Assembly (NCBI GenBank): GCA_937974275.1 | Contig: CALJIF010000032.1 | Coordinates: forward strand, 4,511-68,510 | Source of the DNA: an uncultured Flavobacteriales bacterium | GTDB taxonomy: Bacteria > Bacteroidota > Bacteroidia > Palsa-965 | Direction of reading: 5' to 3' | DNA: 64,000 nucleotides | Part shown: piece by piece, positions 44,437-53,813 of the stretch | Layout: each line of letters opens with the position of its first letter | How positions within the stretch are numbered: the first letter of the stretch is position 1 | Notes under the pieces: model-generated | What the model saw: the letters and a program-made list of their open reading frames with translations, nothing else | The model's database searches: none | What the model was told of the DNA's origin: nothing | Made by a program: the position numbers and the translations under genes

Positions 44437-45648
44437 TTATTTTGATTGAATGATCTGCCACGCAGCATCCAGATAGTGATATACATCCTGCGGTGTGTCG
44501 TCGCTATCATTGGGTAAACGCTTTTGACCCAAACGCACCACGATCAGATCATCTTCCGGAACACACAAAACGTATTGCCCCAAAATTCCGCGTGCGTAAA
44601 AAACATATTTGCCCTTGTACTCCGGAATGAGCCACCAGGTTAAACCATAATTGGTATTCGGTGTCCCGTCGTCGTTCTTTAATCCTTGTGTCTTCACCGA
44701 TTCCAGCGCATACCACTCCGGCACAATCTGCACACCATTCCATCTTCCGCTGTCCAGATACAACTTCCCGATGCGTGCAAAGTCGCGCGCGTTGGAATTC
44801 ACACAACAAAATGCTTTTTCTTCACCCCCTTCATCATCCAGACTCCATAAAGCATCACGCTCACAACCCAAAGGCTTCCATAACTTTTCGGAAGCATATT
44901 CCGCAACCGATTTTTTTGTGGCGGCTTTCAAAACAAATCCGAGGAGTTGCGTATTCCCGCTCAGGTATTCAAAATATTTGCCGGGTGATAGTGTTGTGTC
45001 AGTGTAAGCAAAAGTCTGCTTTCGAAGATTTGTACCGTAATACGCTTCTGCAGGATATGCCAATGGATTTACATAGTCTTCATCGAATGCAATTCCGGAA
45101 CTCATACTCAGTAGATGACGAATAGTGATGTTCTTGAATTGAGGTGTATTCATTTCAGGAACATACGTTACAGCAGGTTCATCGATGGATGCAATACTAC
45201 CATCCTGCAAAGCACAGCCGATTAAAACACTCACGATAGTTTTCGCCATTGAAAACGAATTCGTTGCAGACGTATCGCTGAAATCCAATGCATACTTTTC
45301 AAACACCAGCGAGTCGTGGTGAATAACAACGAAAGAGCCGGTTTCCAGGGATTCTATTTTCTGCCACAGCGCCTGATCAAGAACTGCAGTATTGTATCGC
45401 TTTGTTTTTGGCCATACTTGAGGTGTTCCCGAAGCAATGCTGCGATTGTAAAAAATATGATATTCCATTGCTGACGGACCCGAACGACCTTTCAAATACG
45501 TATTCGCTAATCCTTTGTACAAGTATGTTCTACCGGAGAAAATGATAAATGCATTCGCCGCAATCAGAACGATTGCTAAAGACCAAAAAAACACTTTGAA
45601 GAATTGGCGAATGAATTTCACAGTAGTTGTACGACTACTGCCGCACAA
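44437..45648 (-). CDS. Membrane-anchored beta-lactamase-family serine hydrolase
   Basis: A 403-residue class C beta-lactamase-like hydrolase. One membrane helix near residues 15-35 anchors it facing the periplasm. The SxxK motif is SMAK in NSFSMAKTIVSVLIG; the second motif lies in EYLSGNTQLLG and a glycine-rich YARGILGQY near the C-terminus stands where the KTG-like motif should be. The family covers esterases, peptidases and 6-aminohexanoate-dimer-like hydrolases; the substrate is unknown. It starts 8 bases after the lipB stop. Confidence 0.88.
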   Translation of the reverse strand: MCGSSRTTTVKFIRQFFKVFFWSLAIVLIAANAFIIFSGRTYLYKGLANTYLKGRSGPSAMEYHIFYNRSIASGTPQVWPKTKRYNTAVLDQALWQKIESLETGSFVVIHHDSLVFEKYALDFSDTSATNSFSMAKTIVSVLIGCALQDGSIASIDEPAVTYVPEMNTPQFKNITIRHLLSMSSGIAFDEDYVNPLAYPAEAYYGTNLRKQTFAYTDTTLSPGKYFEYLSGNTQLLGFVLKAATKKSVAEYASEKLWKPLGCERDALWSLDDEGGEEKAFCCVNSNARDFARIGKLYLDSGRWNGVQIVPEWYALESVKTQGLKNDDGTPNTNYGLTWWLIPEYKGKYVFYARGILGQYVLCVPEDDLIVVRLGQKRLPNDSDDTPQDVYHYLDAAWQIIQSK

Positions 45649-45655
45649 AAGTTCG

Positions 45656-46369
45656 TTACGACTTTGAAATAAGTGTACAGTCGAACTCCGTCTGAAAATG
45701 GCGCATCAATTTTTCCTGCACCTCATTCATGTCTACCACTCTTCCAAGCTCGTGCTGCAAGGAAGTCACGGCTTTATCGTCAATGCCGCACGGAACAATA
45801 TGTTTGAAGTAATTGAGATCCGTATTGATATTGAACGCCCAGCCGTGCATGGTTACCCAACGACTGCTTCGTACGCCCATCGCACAAACTTTTCGTGCTT
45901 TAATCGGGTCATTCGCATCAATCCAAACTCCGGTATAACCCGGATATCGCTCTCCGGCCACATTGTATTCCGCCAACGTTTTAATAATGACTTCTTCCAA
46001 TGTGCGCAAGTAACGGTGAATGTCCGTGAAGAAACAATCCAAATCGAGAATAGGATAACCCACTAATTGTCCCGGGCCATGATAGGTAATATCTCCACCA
46101 CGATTGATTTTGTAATACTTCGCGTGTATATCACGAAGGCCCGATTCATCCACCAGCAAATGACTTTCCTTGCCACTTTTTCCCAAGGTGTACACGTGAG
46201 GATGTTCGCACAAAATCAGATGATGCTGCGTTGCGATCTGCTCCTGTTCCGGTAGATCGCGGTTACGAATTTTAAGATCGATGATTTCTTTGAACCACAA
46301 CTCCTGTTGATCCCAGCATTCCTGATAATCAACAAGACCGAGACGATGCAGTGCTACCGTTCTGTTCAT
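45656..46369 (-). CDS. lipB: Lipoyl(octanoyl) transferase
   Basis: A 237-residue LipB that moves octanoyl groups from acyl carrier protein to lipoyl domains. Motifs: NRGGDITYHGPGQLVGYPIL, the catalytic Lys in ARKVCAMGV, and the catalytic Cys in FKHIVPCGI after HGWAFNINTDL. Full length. Its ATG overlaps the preceding isomerase gene's stop by 1 base (TAATG), so the two are translationally coupled. LipA is not in the window. Confidence 0.96.
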   Translation of the reverse strand: MNRTVALHRLGLVDYQECWDQQELWFKEIIDLKIRNRDLPEQEQIATQHHLILCEHPHVYTLGKSGKESHLLVDESGLRDIHAKYYKINRGGDITYHGPGQLVGYPILDLDCFFTDIHRYLRTLEEVIIKTLAEYNVAGERYPGYTGVWIDANDPIKARKVCAMGVRSSRWVTMHGWAFNINTDLNYFKHIVPCGIDDKAVTSLQHELGRVVDMNEVQEKLMRHFQTEFDCTLISKS

Positions 46370-47358
46370 TATTGGTGTTTCGCCAATTCCCCTTTGAGGA
46401 AATTAATCACGTTCACCTCAACAGCATCAACGCCTCGAAGAGCAGCCAGTTCCACAGAAACCCAATCACCGAAGTGAATCAGATACATTGTTTTTTCGAT
46501 GGTTGAATTTCCTTTTGCATACACTTCCATGAAATGCGGTGTGTATTTACGAATGATTTCGGCATTAATTTCAATACGCAAATTATTGCGATCGTATTCC
46601 TGAGGGTCACGGAACAACACGACAGCGTACTCTTCACTTCCTCCGGCCCATCCCACTAATTCGTTGTGATTCATTTCAGGAATAACATGATGCCAGCACA
46701 ACACTTTCGCATTCTCATTCAACTGCTGACGGAAACGAACAGACACGCCTTCATAATCCGAAGTGCTGTAAATTACCGGGATTCTACCGTGCAACATTTT
46801 TGCTGTAGTTGCCGCTAATTCTTTAATTGAAGTCGACTCCTGATTTAACAATGTTATCGATTGTTCAATGGATCCTACTGCATCGGCAGGCAACAAACCA
46901 AAATGACGGAACACGTACACCAACTGCGTCAGCGAATAACCTAAGCACGAGCGCGGAGGCATTCCTCCCGGAACAATAAAGTGTTCTAATTTTTTTGCGG
47001 CAGCAATTTCTGCAACCTTTCCACCCGATGTGATTGCAATAACACGCGCACCAACAGCCATCGCTTGTTCCATGCACGCTAATGTTTCTTCGGTATTACC
47101 CGAATACGAGCTCACAATAACTAAGGTGTCGGAGTTAACAGATGCGGGAATGAAATAACCTTTGGTAATCTGCACGGGAACTTTGCTGCTTGCAAATGCC
47201 AACTCAGCAATAATACTACCGCCAATTCCCGAGCCGCCCAATCCGGAGATCACCACATTAGCAATTGATCCGGCAGGATTCAACTGAACCTTGCTTCCAA
47301 TTTCAAGAGCTTCCTTTAGTTGTGTGGTGAAATTTGCCACCAAATCGCGCATCTCCAT
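46369..47358 (-). CDS. Bifunctional phosphoglucose/phosphomannose isomerase
   Basis: A 329-residue SIS-domain isomerase. The first SIS domain has GLGGSGIGGSI and SSYSGNTEETL; PPRSCLGYSL and the catalytic region IPEMNHNELVGW follow, as in archaeal-type bifunctional PGI/PMI enzymes. It interconverts glucose-6-P or mannose-6-P with fructose-6-P in the cytoplasm, feeding glycolysis and mannose-containing polymers. A TACCTTTG promoter element lies 20 bases upstream of the ATG. Confidence 0.92.
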   Translation of the reverse strand: MEMRDLVANFTTQLKEALEIGSKVQLNPAGSIANVVISGLGGSGIGGSIIAELAFASSKVPVQITKGYFIPASVNSDTLVIVSSYSGNTEETLACMEQAMAVGARVIAITSGGKVAEIAAAKKLEHFIVPGGMPPRSCLGYSLTQLVYVFRHFGLLPADAVGSIEQSITLLNQESTSIKELAATTAKMLHGRIPVIYSTSDYEGVSVRFRQQLNENAKVLCWHHVIPEMNHNELVGWAGGSEEYAVVLFRDPQEYDRNNLRIEINAEIIRKYTPHFMEVYAKGNSTIEKTMYLIHFGDWVSVELAALRGVDAVEVNVINFLKGELAKHQ

Positions 47359-47378
47359 GTTTTCCTATTTAGGGACGC

Positions 47379-47386
47379 CAAAGGTA
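47379..47386 (-). promoter_or_regulatory. -7 element TACCTTTG of the PGI/PMI-lipB operon
   Basis: Exact TAnnTTTG match 20 bases upstream of the isomerase ATG. Confidence 0.6.
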
Positions 47387-47554
47387 AGGAAAAGTGTGTT
47401 TCATACACGATGGCCTGTATTTCAACAATTTACAGAATTCCGATTCGGCCTCGCGAGAATTAAAATGTTAAAATTGTTTAATCTTTTATCTTTTTCGTTA
47501 AACATTCTTTCGTGCGGTGTGTTGAATGCATGTATTTACATAAAACCCACTATT

Positions 47555-49273
47555 ATGAATAAACTAGCTACAATAGTCAGCGCCTTGTCACTAGCAGGCG
47601 CCCTTCACGCGCAAACGGCACGTTTACAAGTCATTCACAACTGCGCAGACGCTGCAGCAGCAACAGTAGATGTTTGGTTGAACAATACCTTGTTATTGGA
47701 CGACTTCGCATTCCGCACCGCTTCTCCATTTGTTAATGCTCCGGCAGGAACTCCGTTCGACCTTACCATCTGCGGACCTAACAGCACCGACACAACTCAA
47801 GAAGTAATTCGTTTCAGCGGTGTAACACTTACGGCGAACGAAACTTATGTTATTACTGGAAATGGTATTGTATCACCAACAGGTTATTCTCCTGCACAAC
47901 CATTTGATCTGGACATTTTCGCATTAGGCCGTGAAACCGGGTCCAATCCTTCCAGCACCGATGTATTGGTATTGCACGGTTCAACCGATGCTCCAACTGT
48001 TGACGTAACTGCTGTAGGCGTTGGAACATTAATCAACGACATTTCTTACGGGGCATACACAGCGAACTATTTGAGCTTACCGACTGCTGATTACAACGTA
48101 CAGATTCGTAACAGCGCAGGTACAGATGTAGTTGCCGAATACTCAGCTCCATTACAAACATTGAACTTAGGCGGTGCTGCATTAACAGTAGTTGCTTCAG
48201 GTTTCTTGAATCCTGCAAACAACAGCAATGGTCCTGCGTTTGGGTTGTGGGTAGCATTACCTGCAGGCGGAAACTTGGTACAGTTGCCATCAGTGCCGGT
48301 ATCTACAACACGTGCACAAATCATCCACAACTGCGCTGATGCAGCTGCTGCAACAGTTGACGTATGGTTGAACAATACATTACTGATCGACAACTTCGCA
48401 TTCCGCACAGCAACTCCATTCGTTGATGCTCCTGCAGGAACTCCGTTTGATATCACCATCTGCGGACCTAACAGCACCGACACAACACAGGAAGTAATTC
48501 GTTTCAGCGGCATCACGCTGATGAACAACACGAAGTACATCATCACAGCAAACGGGATTGTATCACCAACAGGTTATTCTCCTGCACAACCTTTCACATT
48601 AGATGTATTTGCGTTGGCACAAGAAACAGGTGCAACACCAACAAACACAGACATTGTTGTATTGCACGGTTCAACCGATGCTCCAATTGTTGACGTAGAA
48701 GAAGCGTTTACAGGCGCAACTTTAGTAGATGATATTGCTTACGGTCAATATACCGGCGCATACCTTTCTTTACCAACAGCAGATTACGCGATCAGCATTA
48801 CAGATGCAACAGGTAACACCGTAGTTGCTTCATACGCTGCTCCATTGCAAACATTAGGATTACAAGGCGCATCATTGGCAGTGGTTGCTTCAGGTTTCTT
48901 GAATCCAGCGAATAACAGCAACGGTCCTGCATTCGGTTTATGGGTAGCATTACCTGCAGGTGGTAACATGATTCCATTGCCGGTAGTAACCTCAGTAGTA
49001 GAAAATACATCTAATGCCGCTATCACTTTATTCCCAAATCCTGCAACAACAGAAATGAACGTGAACATTGATGCAGTGACTCCGATTGCAAACGTAGTAG
49101 TACGTGTAATGGACATGACCGGACGTATTGTGATGAACGATGATTTGGGTGCGATCGGAACAGGAAACTTCCGCCATACCATGAACACTACTTCATTGCA
49201 ACAAGGCGGATACATCATCGAAATCGTAACAGACGGTGCGGTGCAGCGTCAGCAGATTCAGATTGTACGCTAA
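47555..49273 (+). CDS. DUF4397 secreted protein with type A T9SS sorting domain
   Basis: A 572-residue protein. ATG 47555 gives a signal peptide (MNKLATIVSALSLAGALHAQ); the frame is open upstream but not coding. Two large copies (residues ~21-251 and ~252-478, period 231) of a DUF4397-type beta module open with VIHNCADAAAATVDVWLNNT / IIHNCADAAAATVDVWLNNT. The C-terminus is a type A sorting domain (ITLFPNPATTEMNVNI...GGYIIEIVTDGAVQRQQIQIVR), so the protein is exported by the type IX system and attached to or released from the surface. Ligand unknown. Confidence 0.92.
   Translation: MNKLATIVSALSLAGALHAQTARLQVIHNCADAAAATVDVWLNNTLLLDDFAFRTASPFVNAPAGTPFDLTICGPNSTDTTQEVIRFSGVTLTANETYVITGNGIVSPTGYSPAQPFDLDIFALGRETGSNPSSTDVLVLHGSTDAPTVDVTAVGVGTLINDISYGAYTANYLSLPTADYNVQIRNSAGTDVVAEYSAPLQTLNLGGAALTVVASGFLNPANNSNGPAFGLWVALPAGGNLVQLPSVPVSTTRAQIIHNCADAAAATVDVWLNNTLLIDNFAFRTATPFVDAPAGTPFDITICGPNSTDTTQEVIRFSGITLMNNTKYIITANGIVSPTGYSPAQPFTLDVFALAQETGATPTNTDIVVLHGSTDAPIVDVEEAFTGATLVDDIAYGQYTGAYLSLPTADYAISITDATGNTVVASYAAPLQTLGLQGASLAVVASGFLNPANNSNGPAFGLWVALPAGGNMIPLPVVTSVVENTSNAAITLFPNPATTEMNVNIDAVTPIANVVVRVMDMTGRIVMNDDLGAIGTGNFRHTMNTTSLQQGGYIIEIVTDGAVQRQQIQIVR
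47615..48990 (+). repeat. Intragenic tandem duplication (2 x ~693 bp)
   Basis: Copy 1 starts at 47615 and copy 2 at 48308, an offset of 693 bases (231 codons). DNA identity is high in blocks, for example around the ends of the copies (GGTTTCTTGAATCC...TTATGGGTAGCATTACC), and lower in others, suggesting a fairly old duplication with local homogenisation or selection. Confidence 0.85.
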
Positions 49274-49355
49274 TAAATTTGGTTTGGTCTGTACCACGCA
49301 GAGTGGGATGCGACGCGGGGGATTAGTCGCGTGAGAAAGCGGTACAGGCAACAAA

Positions 49356-49387
49356 AAAGGGACTCGATAACGGGTCCCTTTCTTTTT
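49356..49387. terminator. Bidirectional intrinsic terminator
   Basis: Stem AAAGGGAC (49356-49363) / GTCCCTTT (49374-49381), 10-base loop, with T-runs on both strands. It separates the convergent DUF4397 gene and the coiled-coil protein gene, lying against the latter's stop. Confidence 0.85.
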
Positions 49388-50051
49388 ACTCCACCGATCC
49401 TTCCCTTGCCTTCGCTGCATCTACCTTCTTCTGCTGATCGTCGATTTCCTGTTGCTTCTTCTTCTGGTCTTCTTCGTTCTTTTTTAAATCCTCTTCCGCC
49501 TTTGCCAGTTTCGCTTTGTAATCTTCAATGTCTTTTTTCAAATTATCGTTCTTCTTTTCCAAATCGGACTTATCATCTTTCAACTCTTTCAACTTTTTGT
49601 TCTCCGCCTTGGTGATACCGGCCATTCCGTCCTTTGTCGTTTTGTTGGCAAAGTCCTTCACTATTTTTTCCGCAGCATTGTAAGCGGCTTTATTTCCGGA
49701 ACTGCTTAACCACGTTTCTCCCATCAAAAATCCAACTATCAATTTGCACTCTTTGTCGTTAACCTTCTCGACACGTGCATATACGTCCACCGTATTTTCA
49801 CTCATCGCCTTGATCATGGCATTGTCCGCGAAAATCTCATCCTTACCACTCACCTTCGCATCGTAATCTTTCATCAACGATTTCCATTCCTTCTCAATAT
49901 CATCCTTGTTCGAATCGTAAATAACTACAACCAGTGCGTTATGCTTACCGCCTCCAATATTTTCGTTTTGTTCTTCTACTTTGATCTTAATTTTTTGCGC
50001 GAAGGCAAATGATGCAGTTAACAGCATCAGCAATGTAAAATACTTTTTCAT
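49386..50051 (-). CDS. Secreted protein with long C-terminal coiled coil, 221 aa
   Basis: Signal peptide MKKYFTLLMLLTASFAFAQ (cleavage after AFAQ). Residues ~20-135 look globular (HNALVVVIYDSNKDDIEKEW, KLIVGFLMGETWLSS), and residues ~150-215 are a highly charged coiled coil rich in Lys, Glu and Asp. No named family recognised. The ATG overlaps the DUF502 stop by 4 bases, so it is translated with it. Confidence 0.82.
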   Translation of the reverse strand: MKKYFTLLMLLTASFAFAQKIKIKVEEQNENIGGGKHNALVVVIYDSNKDDIEKEWKSLMKDYDAKVSGKDEIFADNAMIKAMSENTVDVYARVEKVNDKECKLIVGFLMGETWLSSSGNKAAYNAAEKIVKDFANKTTKDGMAGITKAENKKLKELKDDKSDLEKKNDNLKKDIEDYKAKLAKAEEDLKKNEEDQKKKQQEIDDQQKKVDAAKAREGSVE

Positions 50052-50647
50052 GGTTTATTGGTTTTAGGTTCGTCTTCGTCAATATCGGTAATACCTCCGG
50101 ATACAATATACTTCATGGTATCCGCAGCATCTACGTCTAAAATTTCAATTTGTTTCATGGGCACCACCAACAATCGTCCGGAAATAGCATACGAATGAGG
50201 CACGTACACCGCAACATACTCCTTGTTGATCCCGAATTCATGCAAGTCATCATCGGTAATAAACCCAAACTCACGGATGTTGCTCGCTGCATTTGTCGTT
50301 ATCAAAACAGGTCGCGAGAATTTTCTCTTATTGCCGATAAATGCAGACGTCACGTCCTTTACCGGCGAGTAAATGTGTTTCACAATTGGAATGCGTTCCA
50401 GGATTTTCTCAAACTGTGACATGAACAACTGCGCCAACACGTTACTTGCAAAAGCGCCAATCACAGTAATCAGCAACACTCCGATAAGAACAATGAGCAA
50501 AGGATCGGCATAAGGATGCACTATCGTATCCAGAGAAGTAAACAAGGACAACAGCCACAACACCACCCGATACAAAATCAGTAGCGTGATTGCTCCCGGA
50601 ATAACAACGATAATACCCTGAATAAAATACACCAACAACTTCTTCAT
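50048..50647 (-). CDS. DUF502 family membrane protein
   Basis: A 199-residue protein with two N-terminal membrane helices (FIQGIIVVIPGAITLLILY; LLIVLIGVLLITVIGAFA), then a conserved cytoplasmic region with PIVKHIYSPVKDV and a beta-rich part (VYVPHSYAISGRLLVVP). Family function is unknown. The upstream GTG (50653) overlaps the promoter element TACCTTTG, so I choose ATG 50647, which is 5 bases past the element, meaning an essentially leaderless message. Confidence 0.9.
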   Translation of the reverse strand: MKKLLVYFIQGIIVVIPGAITLLILYRVVLWLLSLFTSLDTIVHPYADPLLIVLIGVLLITVIGAFASNVLAQLFMSQFEKILERIPIVKHIYSPVKDVTSAFIGNKRKFSRPVLITTNAASNIREFGFITDDDLHEFGINKEYVAVYVPHSYAISGRLLVVPMKQIEILDVDAADTMKYIVSGGITDIDEDEPKTNKP

Positions 50648-50652
50648 ACCCA

Positions 50653-50660
50653 CAAAGGTA
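50653..50660 (-). promoter_or_regulatory. -7 element TACCTTTG of the DUF502 gene
   Basis: Exact TAnnTTTG match ending 5 bases before the ATG, the same spacing as at panD, so the transcript would start at or next to the start codon. Confidence 0.65.
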
Positions 50661-50676
50661 CGTCAGAATATAATTG

Positions 50677-51027
50677 TCAGGTTAGCAATCGCTGTTGACT
50701 CTTTGTAAGCGACGCGAATACCAGGTCGTACGAATGTCGGATCCACGTGTGCAACAATGAACGTTCCACCTGTTCGGCTTCATGAATGGTATTCCAATGC
50801 TTTTTGTTCATGTGATAACCCGGCGCAACAAAATCGTAACGTTCACGCAAACTAATGGCAAGTTCAGGATCGCATTTTACATTAAATTGTAAAGGTTGAG
50901 ATGAAATACTCACAAGAAGAAATATTTTTCCGCCAATGCGAAACACCAGCGTGTCTTCATCGAAAGGAAAGTCTTCGGTAACATGCGGAAGACTCAAACA
51001 ATACTCGCGCAGTTCTTCGATATTCAT
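50677..51027 (-). CDS. MmcQ/YjbR family DNA-binding-like protein
   Basis: A 116-residue single-domain protein: MNIEELREYCLSLPHVTEDFPFDEDTLVFRIGGKIF at the N-terminus, KCDPELAISLRERY and PGYHMNKKHWNTI are the family's conserved blocks (double-wing fold). Biochemical role not established in general. It follows the cyclase-family gene by 2 bases and is probably co-transcribed. Confidence 0.92.
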   Translation of the reverse strand: MNIEELREYCLSLPHVTEDFPFDEDTLVFRIGGKIFLLVSISSQPLQFNVKCDPELAISLRERYDFVAPGYHMNKKHWNTIHEAEQVERSLLHTWIRHSYDLVFASLTKSQQRLLT

Positions 51028-51029
51028 GA

Positions 51030-51776
51030 CTACTTGATGATACGGAACAAGACCGGACGAGAAGGAGCTGCATCATTTTCGAAAGGCGCAAACTGCAGGT
51101 TCAGTAAATAATCGCCGTCAAAAATTTCATTGGGCACATAGATAAACTCTGTAATGGTGGCATCCATACGCGGGTTCTCGGAGACTTGCCAAAATGCATG
51201 ATGACACAACAGTTTTCCTTCGTCGGATTCCCGATCCACAGAAGGCAAATCAATCAGCAGATGTTTCACACCAATTTGCGCGAGATAAGTTCCTGCCCCT
51301 TCCAACAAATAGGGGGGATTGGAATTGGACCAGTTCATGTGCAGCTTCGCAGGTGTATTTGTAATCGTGCGAATGATCACAGCTTCCGGACGACGACCGT
51401 CAAGTGCAGTTTCGATCTGGTTTCGCGTAATTACGTAATCTCCGTTTTCCAAGGCCTCCGGTAAAATGGAAATGAGTGCCGCAATGAAAAAATATTGTTT
51501 TACATGCCGGTTCACGCTGTGTACTTCGGGTGTGATGTGTCCCAAACATTCGGTGTGTGTGCCGTGCCCGTGCGGATTAAAGAAGATATTTCTAAAGTTG
51601 ACAGAACCGCCTTCAGCCACTGCTCCAATCCATTGTTCTGTGCGTACCGGCTCGATAGTCATTGGCTCTACATACCAGGCACGGGGTCCGTTGGAATTCA
51701 TCGGAACAGAAATATCTATCGGTCGTGACAAATCGGTTTTGTACGTAAATCCTTTATGTTGAATAGTAGCGAGCAT
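51030..51776 (-). CDS. Cyclase-family / kynurenine-formamidase-like hydrolase
   Basis: A 248-residue protein of the cyclase superfamily (PF04199 type). The metal motif HGHGTHTECLGHI is a variant of HxGTHxDxPxH. Catalytic His and acidic residues appear in the following segments, e.g. IDLPSVDRESDEGKLLCHHAFW. Family members hydrolyse amides such as N-formylkynurenine; this one has no tryptophan-catabolism neighbours, so the substrate is open. It is divergent from the SDR gene with a 144-base gap in which no clear promoter is seen. Confidence 0.87.
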   Translation of the reverse strand: MLATIQHKGFTYKTDLSRPIDISVPMNSNGPRAWYVEPMTIEPVRTEQWIGAVAEGGSVNFRNIFFNPHGHGTHTECLGHITPEVHSVNRHVKQYFFIAALISILPEALENGDYVITRNQIETALDGRRPEAVIIRTITNTPAKLHMNWSNSNPPYLLEGAGTYLAQIGVKHLLIDLPSVDRESDEGKLLCHHAFWQVSENPRMDATITEFIYVPNEIFDGDYLLNLQFAPFENDAAPSRPVLFRIIK

Positions 51777-51920
51777 AGAAATAGTATTGATGTTCGAAGT
51801 TACGACTAGTATTTTGTTTGCCGTTTTAGATGGAGTGATAATTCAACAATTTGGAGACTGTAATGTTATCTTTTAACTGTTTAAAATAATTTCATTCCGA
51901 ACGCGACCTTAGCTACAGTT

Positions 51921-52742
51921 ATGAAAACAATATTCATTACAGGAACATCATCAGGAATAGGGCGAGCAACTGTACGTCACTTCAGTTCTAACGGTTGGCG
52001 TGTAGTAGCAACCATGCGCAATCCCAACAAAGAAACCGAGATGCAACACTGGCCGAATGTGGTGTTGAAGCCTTTGGATGTTACTCAACAAGATTCCATT
52101 GAACATGCGATCGCCGAAACCATTAAGGAGTTCGGGCAAATTGATGTGCTGGTGAACAATGCAGGATATGGCGCCATCGGAATTTTTGAAGCCTCTACTC
52201 CCGAACAAATACAGCGTCAATTCGACACCAATGTTTTCGGATTGATGAATGTAATTCGCGCTATACTTCCACATTTTCGCGGGCGCGAAAACGGTACCAT
52301 CATCAACGTAACTTCCATCGGAGGACGGGTGACGTTTCCATTATACTCTGTGTACCACGGCACCAAATGGGCAGTTGAAGGATTTGCAGAATCGTTGCAT
52401 TACGAATTGAAGCCATTTAATATTAAAGTAAAAAACGTAGCACCGGGTCCAATTAAAACCGATTTCTACGATCGTTCTCAGGATCTTTTCCGCAAAGAAG
52501 GTTTGAATGATTACAGGGAATACGAACAGCGTGTATTGGGCAATTCGAAGAATTTCGGAGCTAATGCCCCCGGGCCTGAAGTAGTTGCGAAAACTATTTG
52601 GAAAGCCGCTAACGACAACAACTTTCGATTACGTTATGCCTCCGACTTTTTAGGACGTTTTACACTGTTCACAAGAAAGTTGATTCCGTTAAGTTGGTTC
52701 TTCGGCATTATACGCATGCTTACGGAACGTAAAACAGCATAA
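51921..52742 (+). CDS. Short-chain dehydrogenase/reductase
   Basis: A 273-residue classical SDR. The NAD(P) motif TGTSSGIG is at residues 7-14, NNAG in VLVNNAGYG, Ser in NVTSIGG and the catalytic YHGTK (Y-x3-K). A basic residue after the glycine motif and NPNKET suggest NADP. The substrate is unknown. The MBL-fold gene starts 14 bases downstream, likely one transcript. Confidence 0.93.
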   Translation: MKTIFITGTSSGIGRATVRHFSSNGWRVVATMRNPNKETEMQHWPNVVLKPLDVTQQDSIEHAIAETIKEFGQIDVLVNNAGYGAIGIFEASTPEQIQRQFDTNVFGLMNVIRAILPHFRGRENGTIINVTSIGGRVTFPLYSVYHGTKWAVEGFAESLHYELKPFNIKVKNVAPGPIKTDFYDRSQDLFRKEGLNDYREYEQRVLGNSKNFGANAPGPEVVAKTIWKAANDNNFRLRYASDFLGRFTLFTRKLIPLSWFFGIIRMLTERKTA

Positions 52743-52756
52743 GTTCGCAGGTACAT

Positions 52757-53740
52757 ATGAGCAACATCCAATACGTTAACAATCCCGAGTTACGCAGCAT
52801 TCGCCCGGAATATGCAGGTACGCCGACAAGTAACGGTAGGTTCATGAATGAAGACGGTGAATTTGGTGCGGGATTCAGCGCAGTATTGAAATGGATGTTG
52901 ACTCCCAATCCTCAAAAAGCCGAAAAGAAACGTCAACCATTTACGTTACCCGTTACAGAAGATCACTCCATATTTAAGGATGGTCCCGATGCATTCGTAT
53001 GGCTTGGACATTCCACGTTTATCATTCGCATCAACAATCAACGCATTTTAACGGATCCTATTTGTTACGATTTGCCCGGTATTAAGCGCGCTTTTCGTTC
53101 GCCGTTTCGCACCCACGAAATCACGCCGATTGATTTGATCCTGCTGTCCCATTCACATCGTGATCATTTCGATCGTCGAAGTTTCAAAGAAATCGTAAAA
53201 CGCAATCCCGATGTTATCGTGTATTGCCCGCTGCGAATGACACCATTGATTAAACGTGAAGGCGCCAAGACCATTCACGAAGCCGGCTGGTATCAGCAAT
53301 TTCCGGATCATGCACAACTTCCGCGTGTCAGTTTTTTACCTGCCAAACATTGGAATCGTCGTTACGTGCACGATACTAATCGCGAGTTATGGGGCGCGTT
53401 TATGTTGGAAACAAATCAACACTGCATCTACTTCGCCGGCGATACAGCCTATCACACTCACTTTCGTGATGCTGCAGTAATCTTCCCCAACATTACTCAT
53501 GCGTTTATGCCGATTGGCGCGTATAAACCTTCGTTCATGATGCAACAATCGCATGTTAATCCGGAAGAAGCAGTGCGCGGATTTGATGAATTGCGTGCAC
53601 ATAAATTTATTCCTATGCATTACGGCACGTATGATTTATCCGACGAGCCCATGCAGGAACCGTTGAATACACTGATAACGATGCGCGATTGGAATAATCG
53701 TCTGTTCGCGCCAACACCCGGACAACTTACGCTCCTGTAA
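52757..53740 (+). CDS. MBL-fold metallohydrolase (UlaG / NAPE-PLD-like)
   Basis: A 327-residue metallo-beta-lactamase-fold protein. The metal motif is SHSHRDHFD (HxHxDH), with WLGHSTFIIRINNQRILTDP ahead of it, PAKHWNRR, YFAGDTAYH and MHYGTYDLSDEP later. This matches the UlaG/NAPE-PLD group, lactonases or phosphodiesterases that lack a signal peptide. The likely partner gene is the SDR upstream; the pathway is unknown. Confidence 0.92.
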   Translation: MSNIQYVNNPELRSIRPEYAGTPTSNGRFMNEDGEFGAGFSAVLKWMLTPNPQKAEKKRQPFTLPVTEDHSIFKDGPDAFVWLGHSTFIIRINNQRILTDPICYDLPGIKRAFRSPFRTHEITPIDLILLSHSHRDHFDRRSFKEIVKRNPDVIVYCPLRMTPLIKREGAKTIHEAGWYQQFPDHAQLPRVSFLPAKHWNRRYVHDTNRELWGAFMLETNQHCIYFAGDTAYHTHFRDAAVIFPNITHAFMPIGAYKPSFMMQQSHVNPEEAVRGFDELRAHKFIPMHYGTYDLSDEPMQEPLNTLITMRDWNNRLFAPTPGQLTLL

Positions 53741-53813
53741 AACCCGTTCACAGCAGCGGAACAATCGCTCGAAGCGATAAATTGGCTATTATTGAGCAAG
53801 TAATAGTTGTACC

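Noticed and set aside
51777..51920. Promoter for the SDR gene at TATCTTTT with TTTG upstream
   Set aside because: The -7 has a mismatch and the spacer to TTTG is about 13 bases, too short for the consensus of about 19.
53741..53813. Hairpin ATCGCT-CGA-AGCGAT as a terminator after the MBL gene
   Set aside because: The 3-base loop is tight and no T-run follows, so termination is not supported.
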